Positions 29,400-39,700 of a stretch of DNA of 64,000 bases are shown one piece after another (position 1 is the first letter of the stretch; the number at the start of each line of letters is the position of its first letter). This DNA comes from Paraburkholderia aromaticivorans (GTDB lineage Bacteria > Pseudomonadota > Gammaproteobacteria > Burkholderiales > Burkholderiaceae). Made by a program: the position numbers and the translations under genes. The DNA lies in the NCBI RefSeq assembly GCF_012689525.1, contig NZ_CP051515.1, positions 868,001 through 932,000 of the forward strand. Direction: 5' to 3'. Under the pieces are notes generated by a model. It saw nothing but the letters and a program-made list of their open reading frames with translations, searched no databases and was not told the DNA's origin.

Positions 29400-29972
29400 T
29401 CAGATAGCGATGCTATAGGGCCGAACAGCCGAAACAGTTTGCGTGAGACCGAGCCTGGCTAGGGTGTCGAGGTACTCGTCGACGGACTTCGGCGGGTTCT
29501 TCAATGATTTCCTGTGCTCGGCCATTGCTTCGAGCACCTTCGCCTGGTTGAGGTCGAACAGATCGGCGATGAAGTCGTCCGGATGTTGCGCGGTTACGTT
29601 GAACGTGCCCAAGGCGGCGGCAGGAAAGTCTCTCAGATTGAACGTAACAATAAGTTCGGCCCCGCAGTGGACCGCGGCGGCGACGACGTGCGCATCAGTG
29701 GGATCCGGCAACTCGATGGCCGGTATCAAATGCTCGAAGTTTTCGACCAACGCATCGCGAACATGGGTGTCCATGAGTTCTCGGACGCGATAGATTTTGG
29801 CGCGATCCAGGTCTGGCCGGTTTGCGATCAGGTTTCGTACCCATTCATCATGGATAGCGCAGGTCCAACGCGCCCGGTAAAGGTCAGTAAGCGCCAGACG
29901 CATCAACAGGTTACGCAATGGTTGGGAGTACAGAACGCAAGCGTCGTAGACAGCGGTGAAGTGTGACGACAT
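29400..29972 (-). CDS. PIN-domain toxin of a toxin-antitoxin pair
   Basis: A 190-aa PIN-fold ribonuclease. The acidic metal-binding residues are recognisable: Asp in TAVYDACVLYS, Glu in CAIHDEWVRNL, Asp in LPDPTDAHVVAAA and Asp in TFNLRDFP. At 190 aa it is longer than a classic VapC (about 130-140), with a C-terminal helical extension (NQAKVLEAMAEHRKSL...). The antitoxin gene ends 3 bp upstream. The cleavage target is unknown. Confidence 0.85.
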   Translation of the reverse strand: MSSHFTAVYDACVLYSQPLRNLLMRLALTDLYRARWTCAIHDEWVRNLIANRPDLDRAKIYRVRELMDTHVRDALVENFEHLIPAIELPDPTDAHVVAAAVHCGAELIVTFNLRDFPAAALGTFNVTAQHPDDFIADLFDLNQAKVLEAMAEHRKSLKNPPKSVDEYLDTLARLGLTQTVSAVRPYSIAI

Positions 29973-29975
29973 CGG

Positions 29976-30434
29976 CTATTCCAGACCCATGTCCTGTGAT
30001 AAAGCCGCCAGTTCGTCCAGCGCCTTACGCCGCTGTGCGTCAATCCGATTCTTGTAGGCCATTACGTCTTCGTACCGTACGCGCCGGTGAGTGTTCACCT
30101 TGCGGAACGGAATCTCCTTCTTCTCAAGCAACTGCACGAAGTAGGGCCGCGACACATTCAACAGATCGGCGGCTTCTTGCGTAGTTAGTTCGGCATGAAT
30201 CGGAATGATGGAAACGGCGTTCCCTTGGCCGATCTCCGTCAGAACATCGACCATCAGACGCACGACGGAAGTCGGCAATTCGACGGTGCGCGTTTGACCT
30301 CTGTCGTCCTTGAAGTCGAACTGCTGTGTCTCGGCGCGGCTGGACAGCACCACCGACAGATTCCGGCTGGAGGTGCGGGCAAGCTCGGCCTCCTGTTGTG
30401 ACGGAAGCGGGGTGGGATGGATGGTGGTGTTCAT
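29976..30434 (-). CDS. Excisionase-type HTH antitoxin
   Basis: About 152 aa. A C-terminal helix-turn-helix of the excisionase/MerR-like kind (ELTTQEAADLLNVSRPYFVQLL, then FRKVNTHRRVRYEDVMAYK) is preceded by a beta-rich N-terminal half. The gene precedes the PIN toxin with a 3-bp gap. In this order the protein is expected to neutralise the toxin and repress the operon. The start is chosen at ATG 30434. An in-frame ATG at 30491 would place the first codons inside the direct repeats, and GAAGGAG lies 12 bases upstream of 30434. Confidence 0.82.
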   Translation of the reverse strand: MNTTIHPTPLPSQQEAELARTSSRNLSVVLSSRAETQQFDFKDDRGQTRTVELPTSVVRLMVDVLTEIGQGNAVSIIPIHAELTTQEAADLLNVSRPYFVQLLEKKEIPFRKVNTHRRVRYEDVMAYKNRIDAQRRKALDELAALSQDMGLE

Positions 30435-30474
30435 AGCGCGACTCGGCTCCTTCGGTTGCGTCATTCTAAATCGA

Positions 30475-30500
30475 AATAAACGAAATCGCAATAAACGAAA
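30475..30500 (-). promoter_or_regulatory. Tandem direct repeat upstream of the toxin-antitoxin operon
   Basis: AATAAACGAAA occurs at 30475-30485 and again at 30490-30500, a 15-bp period, in an AT-rich island otherwise unlike the surroundings. It sits about 40 bp upstream of the antitoxin start, where the operator of an autoregulated TA operon would be. Confidence 0.5.
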
Positions 30501-30534
30501 CGGAGCGAAGGGGCAGGTGAGCGGCCGTCGGCCG

Positions 30535-31371
30535 TCAAACCCGTATCAACACCGCCCCCAGCGTCACCAAGGCGCACGCAACGATCCGCCGCGTGGTCAG
30601 CTTCTCCCGCATGAACAGCCAGCCGATCACCACCGCGAAGATCGAGCTCATCTCGCGCAGCGCCGAAACCATTGCAATCGGCAGATAGCGGTACGCCTCG
30701 ATGATCAGGCAGTACGCGCTCAACGCGAGCACGCCCGCCGCGATGCCCTTGAGCACCACCGCGCGCCCGATAAACAGTCCCTTGGCGCCGCCGCGCCAAT
30801 GCCAGGCGAGCAGAAACTGCGGAATGTTCCAGATCAGATAGACCCACATGATGTAGCTCAGGCCATTGCCCGCCAGGCGCGCGCCGATACCGTCGACCAC
30901 CGAATAGGTCGCGATAAAGATGCCGGTAAGGAGCGCGAACGGCACACTCTCACCCGAAAAGCGCATGCCGCGTCGAAACGCCAGCGAGACGATGCCGAGC
31001 GACACCAGCGCCACACCGATCGCCGCCAGCGGCTTGAGCGCTTCATGGGCGAAGACCAGTGCGCCGACGAATACGAGCATCGGCGAAAGGCCGCGCGCAA
31101 TCGGATAGATCTGCCCGAAGTCGCCGCTTTTGTAGGCGCGGATCAGCGCCAGCAGATAGCCGAATTCCAGCACCACCGATGCAAAGATGTACGGCCACGC
31201 CGCCGGCGCCGGCAGGGGCAACACGATCACGCCGACCGCGCTGACGGCGATATACGGCATCGCCATCATGCCGAGCAGCCAGACGCGATCTTCGGAAAGA
31301 TGCAGAAACGCATTCCACGTAGCGTGAAGCATCGCGGAGAGCAGCACCAGCAAAACGACTAAGGTTTCCAT
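30535..31371 (-). CDS. EamA/DMT-family membrane transporter
   Basis: A 278-aa inner-membrane protein with about ten hydrophobic helices in two EamA halves: METLVVLLVLLSAMLHATWNAFLH begins the first, and FALLTGIFIATYSVVDGIGARLAG opens the second. The tail KLTTRRIVACALVTLGAVLIRV is typical. Substrates in this superfamily are metabolites or amino-acid-like compounds; none can be assigned. It has no clear operon partner. The phn genes end 276 bp upstream. Confidence 0.88.
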   Translation of the reverse strand: METLVVLLVLLSAMLHATWNAFLHLSEDRVWLLGMMAMPYIAVSAVGVIVLPLPAPAAWPYIFASVVLEFGYLLALIRAYKSGDFGQIYPIARGLSPMLVFVGALVFAHEALKPLAAIGVALVSLGIVSLAFRRGMRFSGESVPFALLTGIFIATYSVVDGIGARLAGNGLSYIMWVYLIWNIPQFLLAWHWRGGAKGLFIGRAVVLKGIAAGVLALSAYCLIIEAYRYLPIAMVSALREMSSIFAVVIGWLFMREKLTTRRIVACALVTLGAVLIRV

Positions 31372-31647
31372 CGAAGACCAGGGAGAGGAGAAGCAAAGGC
31401 TCGCGTGCGGGCCATAAGCCCGTGATTATTCCAGCAGAACGCCGGAATAGAGGAGTGGACGACCCGATTGAAGGGGTTTTATGTGGAAAATTGAGGCGAT
31501 TTGTGGCGTCAAAAAGACGCTGCAAAGACAGGCAACCCCGGCCAATGCGGGTTGGACCGTTAGCGCAACGGCGCGCGGCGGAAAGCTGACGAAGCCGCGC
31601 TTCGCCAAACTTCCCGCCGCCGTGCGAACGCAGTCAGGCCGCCAACT

Positions 31648-32490
31648 TCAGGTCACGCGCTCGCGCAGCCACGTGGAAACAAGATCGATCACCGTCACGA
31701 CCACGATCACCATGATCATCACCGCGGCGGTTTGCGCATAGTTGAACGAGCGGATCGCCTCGTACAACACCACGCCGATGCCGCCCGCGCCGACCATGCC
31801 CACCACCATCGCCGAGCGCACGTTCGATTCGAAGCGATACAGCGCGTACGAGATCCACAACGGCAATACTTGCGGCAGCACGCCGTAAATGATCTCGTCG
31901 AGACTGGTCGCGCCGGTGGCGCGCACGCCTTCGGCGGGACGCGGATCGATGGCCTCGACCGCTTCGGCGAACAGTTTGGCGAGCACGCCGGTGGTGTGCA
32001 CCCACAGCGCGAGCACGCCGGCAAAAGGACCGAGGCCGACCGCGACGATGAACAGCATCGCGAAGACCATTTCATTGATCGCGCGGCACGCGTCCATCAT
32101 GCGGCGCATGGGTTGCACGATCCACATCGGCGCCATGTTGTGAGCGGACATCAGTCCGCACGGCACCGCGCACACGAGCGAAAGAGCGGTGCCCCACACC
32201 GCCACCGAGAGCGTCACAACCATCTCGTGCAGATAGCTGCGCCATTCGTGGAAGTCCGGCGGGAAGAAGTCCTTGGCGAACTGGCCCATGTTGCCGGAGT
32301 CGCTGAGCAGATCCAGCGGGCGCATGTCGGCGCCGTGCCATGCGCCGCCCAACACCGCAAGCACCGCGATCCAACCGAGCAGCGACAGCCAGCTACGCTT
32401 GCCGGCAGCCGGCGCGGGATGACGCGCCGCCTGGGCGTCGAGCGCTTCGCTCGCACGCGCCGGCGACGTGATCAGATCGACCGTGTTCAT
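31648..32490 (-). CDS. phnE: Phosphonate ABC transporter permease PhnE
   Basis: A 280-aa inner-membrane permease. After a hydrophilic N-terminus come about six helices, including [40 protein letters not shown] and [17 protein letters not shown]. The ATPase-contact EAA loop is seen as [19 protein letters not shown]. Its ATG overlaps the phnD stop by four bases. It would carry phosphonates or phosphate esters with PhnC and PhnD. It is the last gene of phnCDE; no C-P lyase genes follow. Confidence 0.92.
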   Translation of the reverse strand: MNTVDLITSPARASEALDAQAARHPAPAAGKRSWLSLLGWIAVLAVLGGAWHGADMRPLDLLSDSGNMGQFAKDFFPPDFHEWRSYLHEMVVTLSVAVWGTALSLVCAVPCGLMSAHNMAPMWIVQPMRRMMDACRAINEMVFAMLFIVAVGLGPFAGVLALWVHTTGVLAKLFAEAVEAIDPRPAEGVRATGATSLDEIIYGVLPQVLPLWISYALYRFESNVRSAMVVGMVGAGGIGVVLYEAIRSFNYAQTAAVMIMVIVVVTVIDLVSTWLRERVT

Positions 32491-33464
32491 TGCTTCGATT
32501 GCGCGCTGTTCAGTGCGCTCAACTTCGCGTCGAGTGCGGCCAACTGGGTCTTGCGATCGTCATCGGAGAGATGCGCGTCGCTCTCGATCTTCTGTTTCTG
32601 CTGGAACAAGGCGACCTGGCGGATCGGCAGCAACTGCGCATCCGACGATGCCGCGAAGCCGCCATAACCGAAAATGCCCGCCATCACGGCCTTTTCGTGT
32701 GCATCGGTCTTCGCATAGTTGACGAAGAAGTTGCGCAGCTTGTCCTTGGTGGCTTGCGGCAGATCCTTGCGCCACACGATCGGGTCCGACGGAATCAGCG
32801 GCGAGGTCCACAGCACGCGCACTTGCGCGAACTTGTCCGGATGCTGCTTCTTCAAGGAATCGAGCATTTCCGTGTTGTTGGTCGCGATATCGATCTTGTT
32901 GTTCACCACCGCCAGCAGATTCGCTTCATGGCTCGACGGCAGCACGGTCTTGAACGAAGTATTGACCGGCGTGTTGTGTTGGGCGAACAGGTAGTAGCCC
33001 GGGATCAGCGTACCCGACGTGGAGTTCGGATCGCCGAAGCCGAGCGTGACGTCCTTCGTGTTCTTGAATACATCGTCGAGCGTCTTGAAGCGGCTGTTCA
33101 CGTTGGTGATCAACACCGACTTATACCCGGCGTCGCCATTCGCGTACACGGTCTTGGCGAACACCTCGCCTTGCGAACGATCCACTGCTTCGATCGCCGA
33201 CGCATTGCCGAGATACGCCACCTGGACCTTGTTGAAACGCATGCCTTCGATAATGCCGGCGTAGTCCGTCGCGAAGAACGCCTTGATGTTCAGACCGGTT
33301 TGCTTGTTCATGTCCTGAATCAGCGGTTCCCAGCGCTGTTTCAGCACGGAGGACGAATCGGTCGAAATGATGCCGAGGTTGAGGTCCTCGGCTTGCGCGG
33401 TGGCGACAGCAGCAAAGGTCGCCGCGCCGACGGCCAGCGTAATCAATGAACGCAGGAATTTCAT
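32487..33464 (-). CDS. phnD: Phosphonate ABC transporter substrate-binding protein PhnD
   Basis: A 325-aa periplasmic binding protein with a clear signal peptide ([20 protein letters not shown]...AQAE). Family features include [52 protein letters not shown] and [21 protein letters not shown]. It binds phosphonate-type ligands for PhnCE. It sits between phnC (42 bp) and phnE (overlap). Control by phosphate limitation is indicated by the Pho box upstream of phnC. Confidence 0.93.
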   Translation of the reverse strand: MKFLRSLITLAVGAATFAAVATAQAEDLNLGIISTDSSSVLKQRWEPLIQDMNKQTGLNIKAFFATDYAGIIEGMRFNKVQVAYLGNASAIEAVDRSQGEVFAKTVYANGDAGYKSVLITNVNSRFKTLDDVFKNTKDVTLGFGDPNSTSGTLIPGYYLFAQHNTPVNTSFKTVLPSSHEANLLAVVNNKIDIATNNTEMLDSLKKQHPDKFAQVRVLWTSPLIPSDPIVWRKDLPQATKDKLRNFFVNYAKTDAHEKAVMAGIFGYGGFAASSDAQLLPIRQVALFQQKQKIESDAHLSDDDRKTQLAALDAKLSALNSAQSKQ

Positions 33465-33505
33465 TGTTTGAGATCCGGTTGAGTTGACAGAATGAATGGG
33501 CGCGC

Positions 33506-34411
33506 TCAGTTCGAGTGCGCCGGATTGAGTGCGAATGCGTAGCGCGTGGAGGCGGGCGCGGTGTCCTGAGGCGGTGTGCTGCCGGCGGCGTTTTGAGCCT
33601 CGATATCGTCCGCGCCTTGGGCGGCTTCATCGAGTAGTTCGCGGGCATCGTCGCCGTAGAGTTTTTTGAGCAAGGCAGGCGTGAGCGCGGCGGACGGGCC
33701 GTCGTAGACCACCTTGCCGCGGCGCAGCGCAATCGTGCGCGGGCAGTACTGCATGGCGATGTCGACCTGATGCAGCGACACCAGCACCGTGAGTTGATGC
33801 TCGACGTTCAGCGTGCGCAGCATCTCCATCACGCGGCGCGACGACTCGGGGTCGAGCGAGGCGATCGGTTCATCGGCGAGCACGATGCGCGCGCGCTGCA
33901 CCAGCGCGCGGGCCAGCGCCGCACGCTGCTGCTGGCCGCCGGAGAGATTGGCGGCGCGTTCGCGCGCATGTTCGCCGATGCCGACTTCGTTCAACGCAGC
34001 CATCGACAACGCCCGCTCGGCACGCGGAAAACGGCCGCTGAGTCGACGCCACAACGGTAACCGCGCAAGCGCGCCGATCAGCACATTGCTTTCGACGGAG
34101 AGGCGGTTCACCAGATTGAATTGCTGGAACACGAAGCCGATATCACGGCGAATGCTGCGCACTTCGCGCACGATGCGGCCATTCTGCTGAATCGGCCGGC
34201 CCAGTATCGCGATCTGCGACGGCTGCGCATCCGAAGCCGTGAAGCCCGCGATATGGCGCAGCAGCGTCGACTTGCCCGAGCCTGAGGCGCCGATCAACGC
34301 AACCATTTCGCCCGGTTCGACGCGCAGATCGACTTCGTCCAGCGCCTTGCGGCCGTTGCTGAACGTCTTGCTCAACCGTTCGATACGGATTGCTTCCCGA
34401 ATTGCTTCCAT
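33506..34411 (-). CDS. phnC: Phosphonate ABC transporter ATP-binding protein PhnC
   Basis: A 301-aa ATPase. Walker A is GASGSGKST, the Q-loop is [14 protein letters not shown], the signature [15 protein letters not shown], Walker [14 protein letters not shown], and the H-loop [11 protein letters not shown]-terminal tail of about 50 residues is extra to the fold. ATG 34411, with AAGGGG upstream, is chosen over an upstream in-frame start at 34459. It is the first gene of phnCDE and lies 167 bp from the Pho box. Confidence 0.93.
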   Translation of the reverse strand: MEAIREAIRIERLSKTFSNGRKALDEVDLRVEPGEMVALIGASGSGKSTLLRHIAGFTASDAQPSQIAILGRPIQQNGRIVREVRSIRRDIGFVFQQFNLVNRLSVESNVLIGALARLPLWRRLSGRFPRAERALSMAALNEVGIGEHARERAANLSGGQQQRAALARALVQRARIVLADEPIASLDPESSRRVMEMLRTLNVEHQLTVLVSLHQVDIAMQYCPRTIALRRGKVVYDGPSAALTPALLKKLYGDDARELLDEAAQGADDIEAQNAAGSTPPQDTAPASTRYAFALNPAHSN

Positions 34412-34577
34412 GAGTACCCCTTGATGCATCCGGCCTCTGCCGGCATGTGTGGGGCTCATTCTAGGAAGCGTCTGTGACGGTTGAGTGAAGGCATCGCAAC
34501 GTCTAGACGACTATATCTATTCATGTCTTTTTTGCGTCGCCAGCAAGGCAAATTGGAGTCATCTGCTCGCATGAAAA

Positions 34578-34595
34578 ATGACATGCATGTGACAG
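34578..34595 (-). promoter_or_regulatory. pho box: Pho box upstream of phnCDE
   Basis: On the minus strand the sequence reads CTGTCAC-ATGC-ATGTCAT: two 7-bp direct repeats close to CTGTCAT separated by 4 bp, the established PhoB-binding layout. It lies 167 bp upstream of phnC and reads in the same direction. No strong -10 was found, as is usual for PhoB-dependent promoters. Confidence 0.75.
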
Positions 34596-34702
34596 GATTT
34601 GCATCGGCCCGCGCCGCTTCAGCATGATCGCCGCCGGCCAGGCTATATTGCGTCAATCGGTGTGCCGTCCCCATTAACCTTGCAATTGCTTGCGACATCG
34701 TC

Positions 34703-35737
34703 ATGCAGCCTCTGAGCTTCCTTCCCGACAGTTTTGCGGAGTACGAAGATCTCAGGACGATCCTCGAGCAGGGCAGCGCGAGCTTCGCGATCCGCACGGT
34801 CTGCGAGACGACGGTGCGCGGCCGGCAATTCGCCGTCCAAACCGCGAGCATCGGTTCCACCGACCCGCAAGCGCCGGCAATCGGCTTTTTCGGCGGCATT
34901 CACGGGCTCGAGCGGATCGGCTCGCAACTGGTGCTCGACTACATGCGCGCGCTGCTTGCGCGGCTCGAATGGGACGAACTGCTGGTGCGCCAATTGCAGT
35001 CGATTCGTCTGATCTTTATGCCGATCGTCAATCCGGGCGGTATGTGGGCGGCCACGCGCGCCAACCCCAACGGCGTCGACCTGATGCGCAACGCGCCGCA
35101 GAACGCCGACGAACGCGTCCCGCTGCTCGCGGGCGGCCAGCGCGTGGGCGCGTGGCTGCCGTGGTATCGCGGCCGCGAGGGTGCGCCAATGGAACCCGAG
35201 GCCTCCGCGCTCCTGCGGGTGGTCGAAACGGAACTGGCCGCGCGACCGTTGAGCATCGCGCTCGATTGCCACTCGGGCTACGGCTGGAGCGACAGTATCT
35301 GGTTTCCGTACGCACGCACCCGCAAAGTGATGCCGCATCTGCCGGAAATGTACGTGCTGAAAACCATGTTCGAACGCGCGCATCCCCATCATGGCTACGC
35401 ATTCGAACCGCAGAGCCATCAATACCTGTTGCACGGCGATCTGTGGGACTTCGCATACGACCGCGCGCCCGCGCCCAACGTCTTTCTGCCGATGACCCTC
35501 GAACTCGGTTCCTGGCTGTGGATCAAGAAGAATCCGCGCCAATTGTTTTCGCGTCAGGGCATGTTCAATCCGGTGAAGGCACATCGCACGGCGCGTGTGC
35601 TGCGGCGTCACGCGAACCTGCTCGACTTTCTGGCGCGCGCGGCCTTTTCGTCGCAGCGTTGGCTGCCGCAAGGCAATCGTCGCGAGCAATTGCTGCAAAG
35701 CGCGATCGACCATTGGTACAAACCGGAAAGCGTATGA
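34703..35737 (+). CDS. M14-family zinc carboxypeptidase-like protein
   Basis: A 344-aa protein of the M14/succinylglutamate-desuccinylase superfamily. The zinc ligands are visible as His and Glu in GGIHGLERIG and His in LDCHSGYGW. The substrate-binding Asn-Pro region is FMPIVNPGGMWAATRANPNGVDLMRN, shortened here to NPGGMWA and NPNGVDLMRN. The catalytic Glu is in MTLELGSW. There is no signal peptide, so it is probably cytosolic. Its stop overlaps the start of the next hydrolase (ATGA), so the two are coupled. The substrate may be a cell-wall peptide or modified amino acid; this is unknown. Confidence 0.85.
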   Translation: MQPLSFLPDSFAEYEDLRTILEQGSASFAIRTVCETTVRGRQFAVQTASIGSTDPQAPAIGFFGGIHGLERIGSQLVLDYMRALLARLEWDELLVRQLQSIRLIFMPIVNPGGMWAATRANPNGVDLMRNAPQNADERVPLLAGGQRVGAWLPWYRGREGAPMEPEASALLRVVETELAARPLSIALDCHSGYGWSDSIWFPYARTRKVMPHLPEMYVLKTMFERAHPHHGYAFEPQSHQYLLHGDLWDFAYDRAPAPNVFLPMTLELGSWLWIKKNPRQLFSRQGMFNPVKAHRTARVLRRHANLLDFLARAAFSSQRWLPQGNRREQLLQSAIDHWYKPESV

Positions 35738-36534
35738 GCACGTGGATTCTGCTACGCGGGCTGACGCGTGAAATCCGCCACTGGGGCCGCTTGCCTGGGT
35801 TGCTGCAGGGAGCGGTCAATGAATCGCCGTATCGAGCGGGCGCAGCGGGACGTCTGCTGCTGCTCGATCTGCCGGGCAACGGCGAATTCGCGCACTTGCG
35901 CGCGCCGTCGACGGTCGCCGACATGGTCGGCTTCGTGCGAAATGCTGCTCTGCAAAGCGGCATGCCGGGTCCCTATTGCGTGCTGGCGATGTCGCTCGGC
36001 GGCATGGTGGCGACGGACTGGGCGCAACGGCATCCCTACGAGATCGAACGGCTGGTGCTGATCAACACGAGCATGCGGCCGTTCAGCCAGATGCAGGAGC
36101 GGTTGCGTCCTTCCGCATGGCCGGGCCTGCTGGAAGTGGCCGCGCACTGGCGCGACGCGCCGCGCGCGGAACACGGCATTCATCGGCTGACCTGCAATAA
36201 CGTGGAGATGCTGGGCGACGATCTCGACGCCTGGAGCCGGATTCGCCGCAGCGCGCCCGTGAGCCGTGGCAATGCGTTACGGCAACTCTGGGCAGCGGCT
36301 CGTTTCACTGCGGGCGCGGCGCGACCGGAATGCCCGTTGCTGATTCTTTCCTCGCGCGCCGACAAACTGGTCGACCCAGTGTGTTCGGCGAAGCTCGCGG
36401 CGGCCTGGGGCGCCTTGCATGGCGAACATCCGTGGGCCGGCCACGACCTGCCGCACGACGACCCGGCGTGGACCAGCGAACAGGTCCGCGCATGGCTCGC
36501 GCAGGAGCATGCGGTTCCGAGGGCCGTGCTTTAA
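35734..36534 (+). CDS. Alpha/beta-fold hydrolase
   Basis: A 266-aa hydrolase. It opens MSTWILLRGLTREIRHWG (the oxyanion-strand region), and the nucleophile Ser is in LAMSLGGMVA. The acid Asp is in SSRADKLVDP and the His in PWAGHDLPHDDP. It overlaps the M14 peptidase gene by four bases. A longer in-frame reading upstream exists only as a shadow of the peptidase gene; ATG 35734 gives the normal size. The specificity is unknown. Joint action with the peptidase on one substrate is inferred from the coupling. Confidence 0.86.
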   Translation: MSTWILLRGLTREIRHWGRLPGLLQGAVNESPYRAGAAGRLLLLDLPGNGEFAHLRAPSTVADMVGFVRNAALQSGMPGPYCVLAMSLGGMVATDWAQRHPYEIERLVLINTSMRPFSQMQERLRPSAWPGLLEVAAHWRDAPRAEHGIHRLTCNNVEMLGDDLDAWSRIRRSAPVSRGNALRQLWAAARFTAGAARPECPLLILSSRADKLVDPVCSAKLAAAWGALHGEHPWAGHDLPHDDPAWTSEQVRAWLAQEHAVPRAVL

Positions 36535-36703
36535 ACAGCCGGGCGGGGCGTAACGATGCATTCACCGGCAGCGGGTATAACCTAAGTGCCGTCGTCCGTC
36601 GCATGCCGGTCGTCAGGTGCATAATTCCCCTTCAGACGATGCATGCGAATCAAGCGAGTATTAAGCCATACCCGCCATTGCCGCCCAGCCGGGGGAGTTG
36701 ATC

Positions 36704-39700
36704 ATGCAAGCAAAGAACGAAGAAGCCGTCACGCACTTGCTGAACGATGTCGTCGAATTTGCGCGAGGGCGATTGCCCGAGCCAACCTTCAAGGTCGTCG
36801 AGACCTTTCTGCGGCACTACTACGATTTCGTCGATGCCGACGATCTGCAAAGCCGCTCGATTGCCGATCTCTACGGCGCGGCGCTCGCGCACTGGCAAAC
36901 GGCGCAGCGCTTCGTGCCCGGCGCCGAACGGCTGCGCGTCTATAACCCGATTCTCGAACAGCACGGCTGGCACTCCGATCACACGGTGATCGAGATCGTC
37001 AATGACGACATGCCGTTTCTGGTCGATTCCGTCTCAATGGCGGTCAACCGGCTGGGCCTCGCGCTGCATTCAGTCGTGCATCCGGTGTTTCGCATCTGGC
37101 GTGCGCCCGACGGCAGTATCGCGCGGCTGATCCAGGGCGCCGAGGAAGCCACCGATACGCGTTCGCAGTTGACGTCGTTCATCCACTTCGAAGTGGACCG
37201 TTGCGGCGACGCCGCAAAACTCGACGCGCTGCGTGACGAAATCGCCAAGGTGTTGCGCGACGTGCGGGCGGCCGTCGAAGACTGGCCGAAGATCGTCGAA
37301 CTCGCGCGCGTCACGATCAAAGGCATGAAAGCCGGTGAGGGCGGACCGGAAGGTCTGGAAGCCCGCGCGTTTCTCGAATGGATGGTGGCCGATCATTTCA
37401 CCTTTCTCGGCCAGCGCGATTACGAACTGGTGCAGCACGACATCGGCTATGGTCTGCGCGCGGTGCCGGGTTCGGGTCTGGGCATTCTGCGCGATGCGCT
37501 GCGGCCCACCGGCGCCGCCGAGATCACGCCCTTGCCGCCGGCCGCGGCCGAGATCATTTCCGGTTCGTCGCCGATCTTTCTGACCAAGGCCAATTCACGG
37601 GCCACCGTGCACCGGCCGGGCTATCTGGACTATGTCGGCATCAAGCTGACCGGCGCGGACGGCAAGGTGACCGGCGAGCGGCGTTTCATCGGTCTCTATA
37701 CGTCCACGGCGTATTTCGTGTCGGCCGCGGAGATTCCGATCGTGCGGCGCAAATGCGCGAATATCGTGAGACGAGCCGGTTTCTTGCCGAAAGGTCATCT
37801 GGCGAAATCGCTGGTCACGGTGCTCGAAACCTATCCGCGCGACGAGCTCTTTCAGGCCGAAGAGAATCAGCTCTACGATATCGCGCTAGGCGTGCTGCGT
37901 TTGCAGGAGCATCAGCGCACCCGGCTGTTCATACGGCGCGACCGCTTCGACCGGTTCGTGTCGTGTCTCGTGTTCGTGCCGCGCGACAAGTACAACACCG
38001 ATCTGCGTCAGCGCATTGCCAATCTGCTGGCCGACGCATTCAACGGCGAGAGTGTCGAGTTCACGCCGCTACTGTCGGAGTCGACGCTGGCGCGCATTCA
38101 CTTCGTCGTGCATGCAAAGCCGGGCGGCATGCCCAATGTCGATACACGCGAGCTGGAAGCGCGGCTCGTGCAGGTCACACGCCGCTGGCAGGACGATCTC
38201 GCCGACGCGTTGCTCGACGCCTTCGGCGAAGAGCAGGGCAACCGTCTGCTGCAACACTACGGCGATTCGTTTCCCCCCGGCTATCGCGACGATTATCCCG
38301 CCCGTACGGCAGTGCGTGATATCGAACTGATCGAACGCGTGCAAGGCAGCGAGCGGCTCGCGATGAACCTGTACCGCCCGATCGAATCGGGCCCGCGCGC
38401 GTTCCGCTTCAAGGTGTATCGCGCGGGTTTGCCGATCGCGTTGTCACGCAGTTTGCCGATGCTCGAACATCTCGGCGTGCGTGTCGATGAAGAGCGGCCC
38501 TATCTGATCGAGGCGCTGGGCGCGACGCCCGCATGGATTCACGACTTCGGCCTCGAACTCGCGGACGACGCCGAGTTCGACATCGAGCGCGTGAAGGATC
38601 TCTTCGAAGAAGCGTTCGAGCAGGTGTGGACCGGCGCGATTGAAAGCGACGATTTCAATCGGCTCGTGTTGCGCGCGCAATTGAATGCGCGCGAGGTGAC
38701 GATCCTGCGCGCATACGCCAAGTATTTGCGGCAGGTCGGCTCGACCTTCAGCGACGCGTATATCGAGCGCGCGGTGACGGGCAATCCGGCGATTGCGCGC
38801 ATGCTGGTGGAGTTGTTCATCGCCCGCTTCGATCCGGTATTGGGCGAGACGCGCGAGGCGCGCGTCGACGGCTGGCTCCACACGATCGACAGCGCGCTCG
38901 ACCAGGTGCCGAATCTCGACGAAGACCGCATACTGCGGCAATTTCTCGGCGTCATCAAAGCCACCAAGCGGACGAACTACTTTCGCTTCGACGCCGATGG
39001 CAAACCGAAGCCGTATCTGTCCTTCAAGTTCGATCCCGCGCAAGTGCCCGGCTTGCCCGAACCGAAACCGATGTTCGAAATCTGGGTGTACTCGCCGCGT
39101 GTGGAAGGCGTGCATTTGCGCGGCGGACGCGTGGCGCGCGGCGGCTTGCGCTGGTCGGACCGGCGCGAGGACTTCCGCACGGAAGTGCTCGGGCTGATGA
39201 AGGCGCAGATGGTGAAGAACGTGGTGATCGTGCCGGTCGGCTCGAAAGGCGGCTTCGTCGTGAAGAATCCGCCGCCGCAAACCGAACGCGATGCGTGGAT
39301 GCGCGAAGGCATTGCCTGCTATCAGACCTTCCTGCGCGGCCTGCTCGATCTGACCGACAATCTCGCGAGCACGGCCATCGTGCCGCCGCCCGACGTGGTG
39401 CGCCACGATCCCGACGATCCCTATCTGGTGGTCGCCGCCGACAAAGGCACGGCCACGTTCTCCGACTACGCGAACGCGATCTCGCAGGAATATGGCTTCT
39501 GGCTCGACGACGCGTTTGCGTCGGGCGGCTCGGTCGGTTACGACCACAAGAAAATGGCTATCACCGCGCGCGGTGCGTGGGAGTCGGTCAAGCGGCACTT
39601 CCGCGAAATGGGCGTGGATACGCAGACCATGGACTTCACAGTGGTCGGCGTGGGCGATATGTCGGGCGATGTGTTCGGCAACGGCATGCTGCTTTCGCCG

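Noticed and set aside
30435..30491. N-terminal extension of the antitoxin to ATG 30491
   Set aside because: It would encode an RFRLFRFR-like stretch within the direct repeats, which look like an operator.
34690..35733. Upstream in-frame extension of the alpha/beta hydrolase
   Set aside because: It is an out-of-frame shadow of the M14 peptidase gene; the hydrolase fold begins at ATG 35734.
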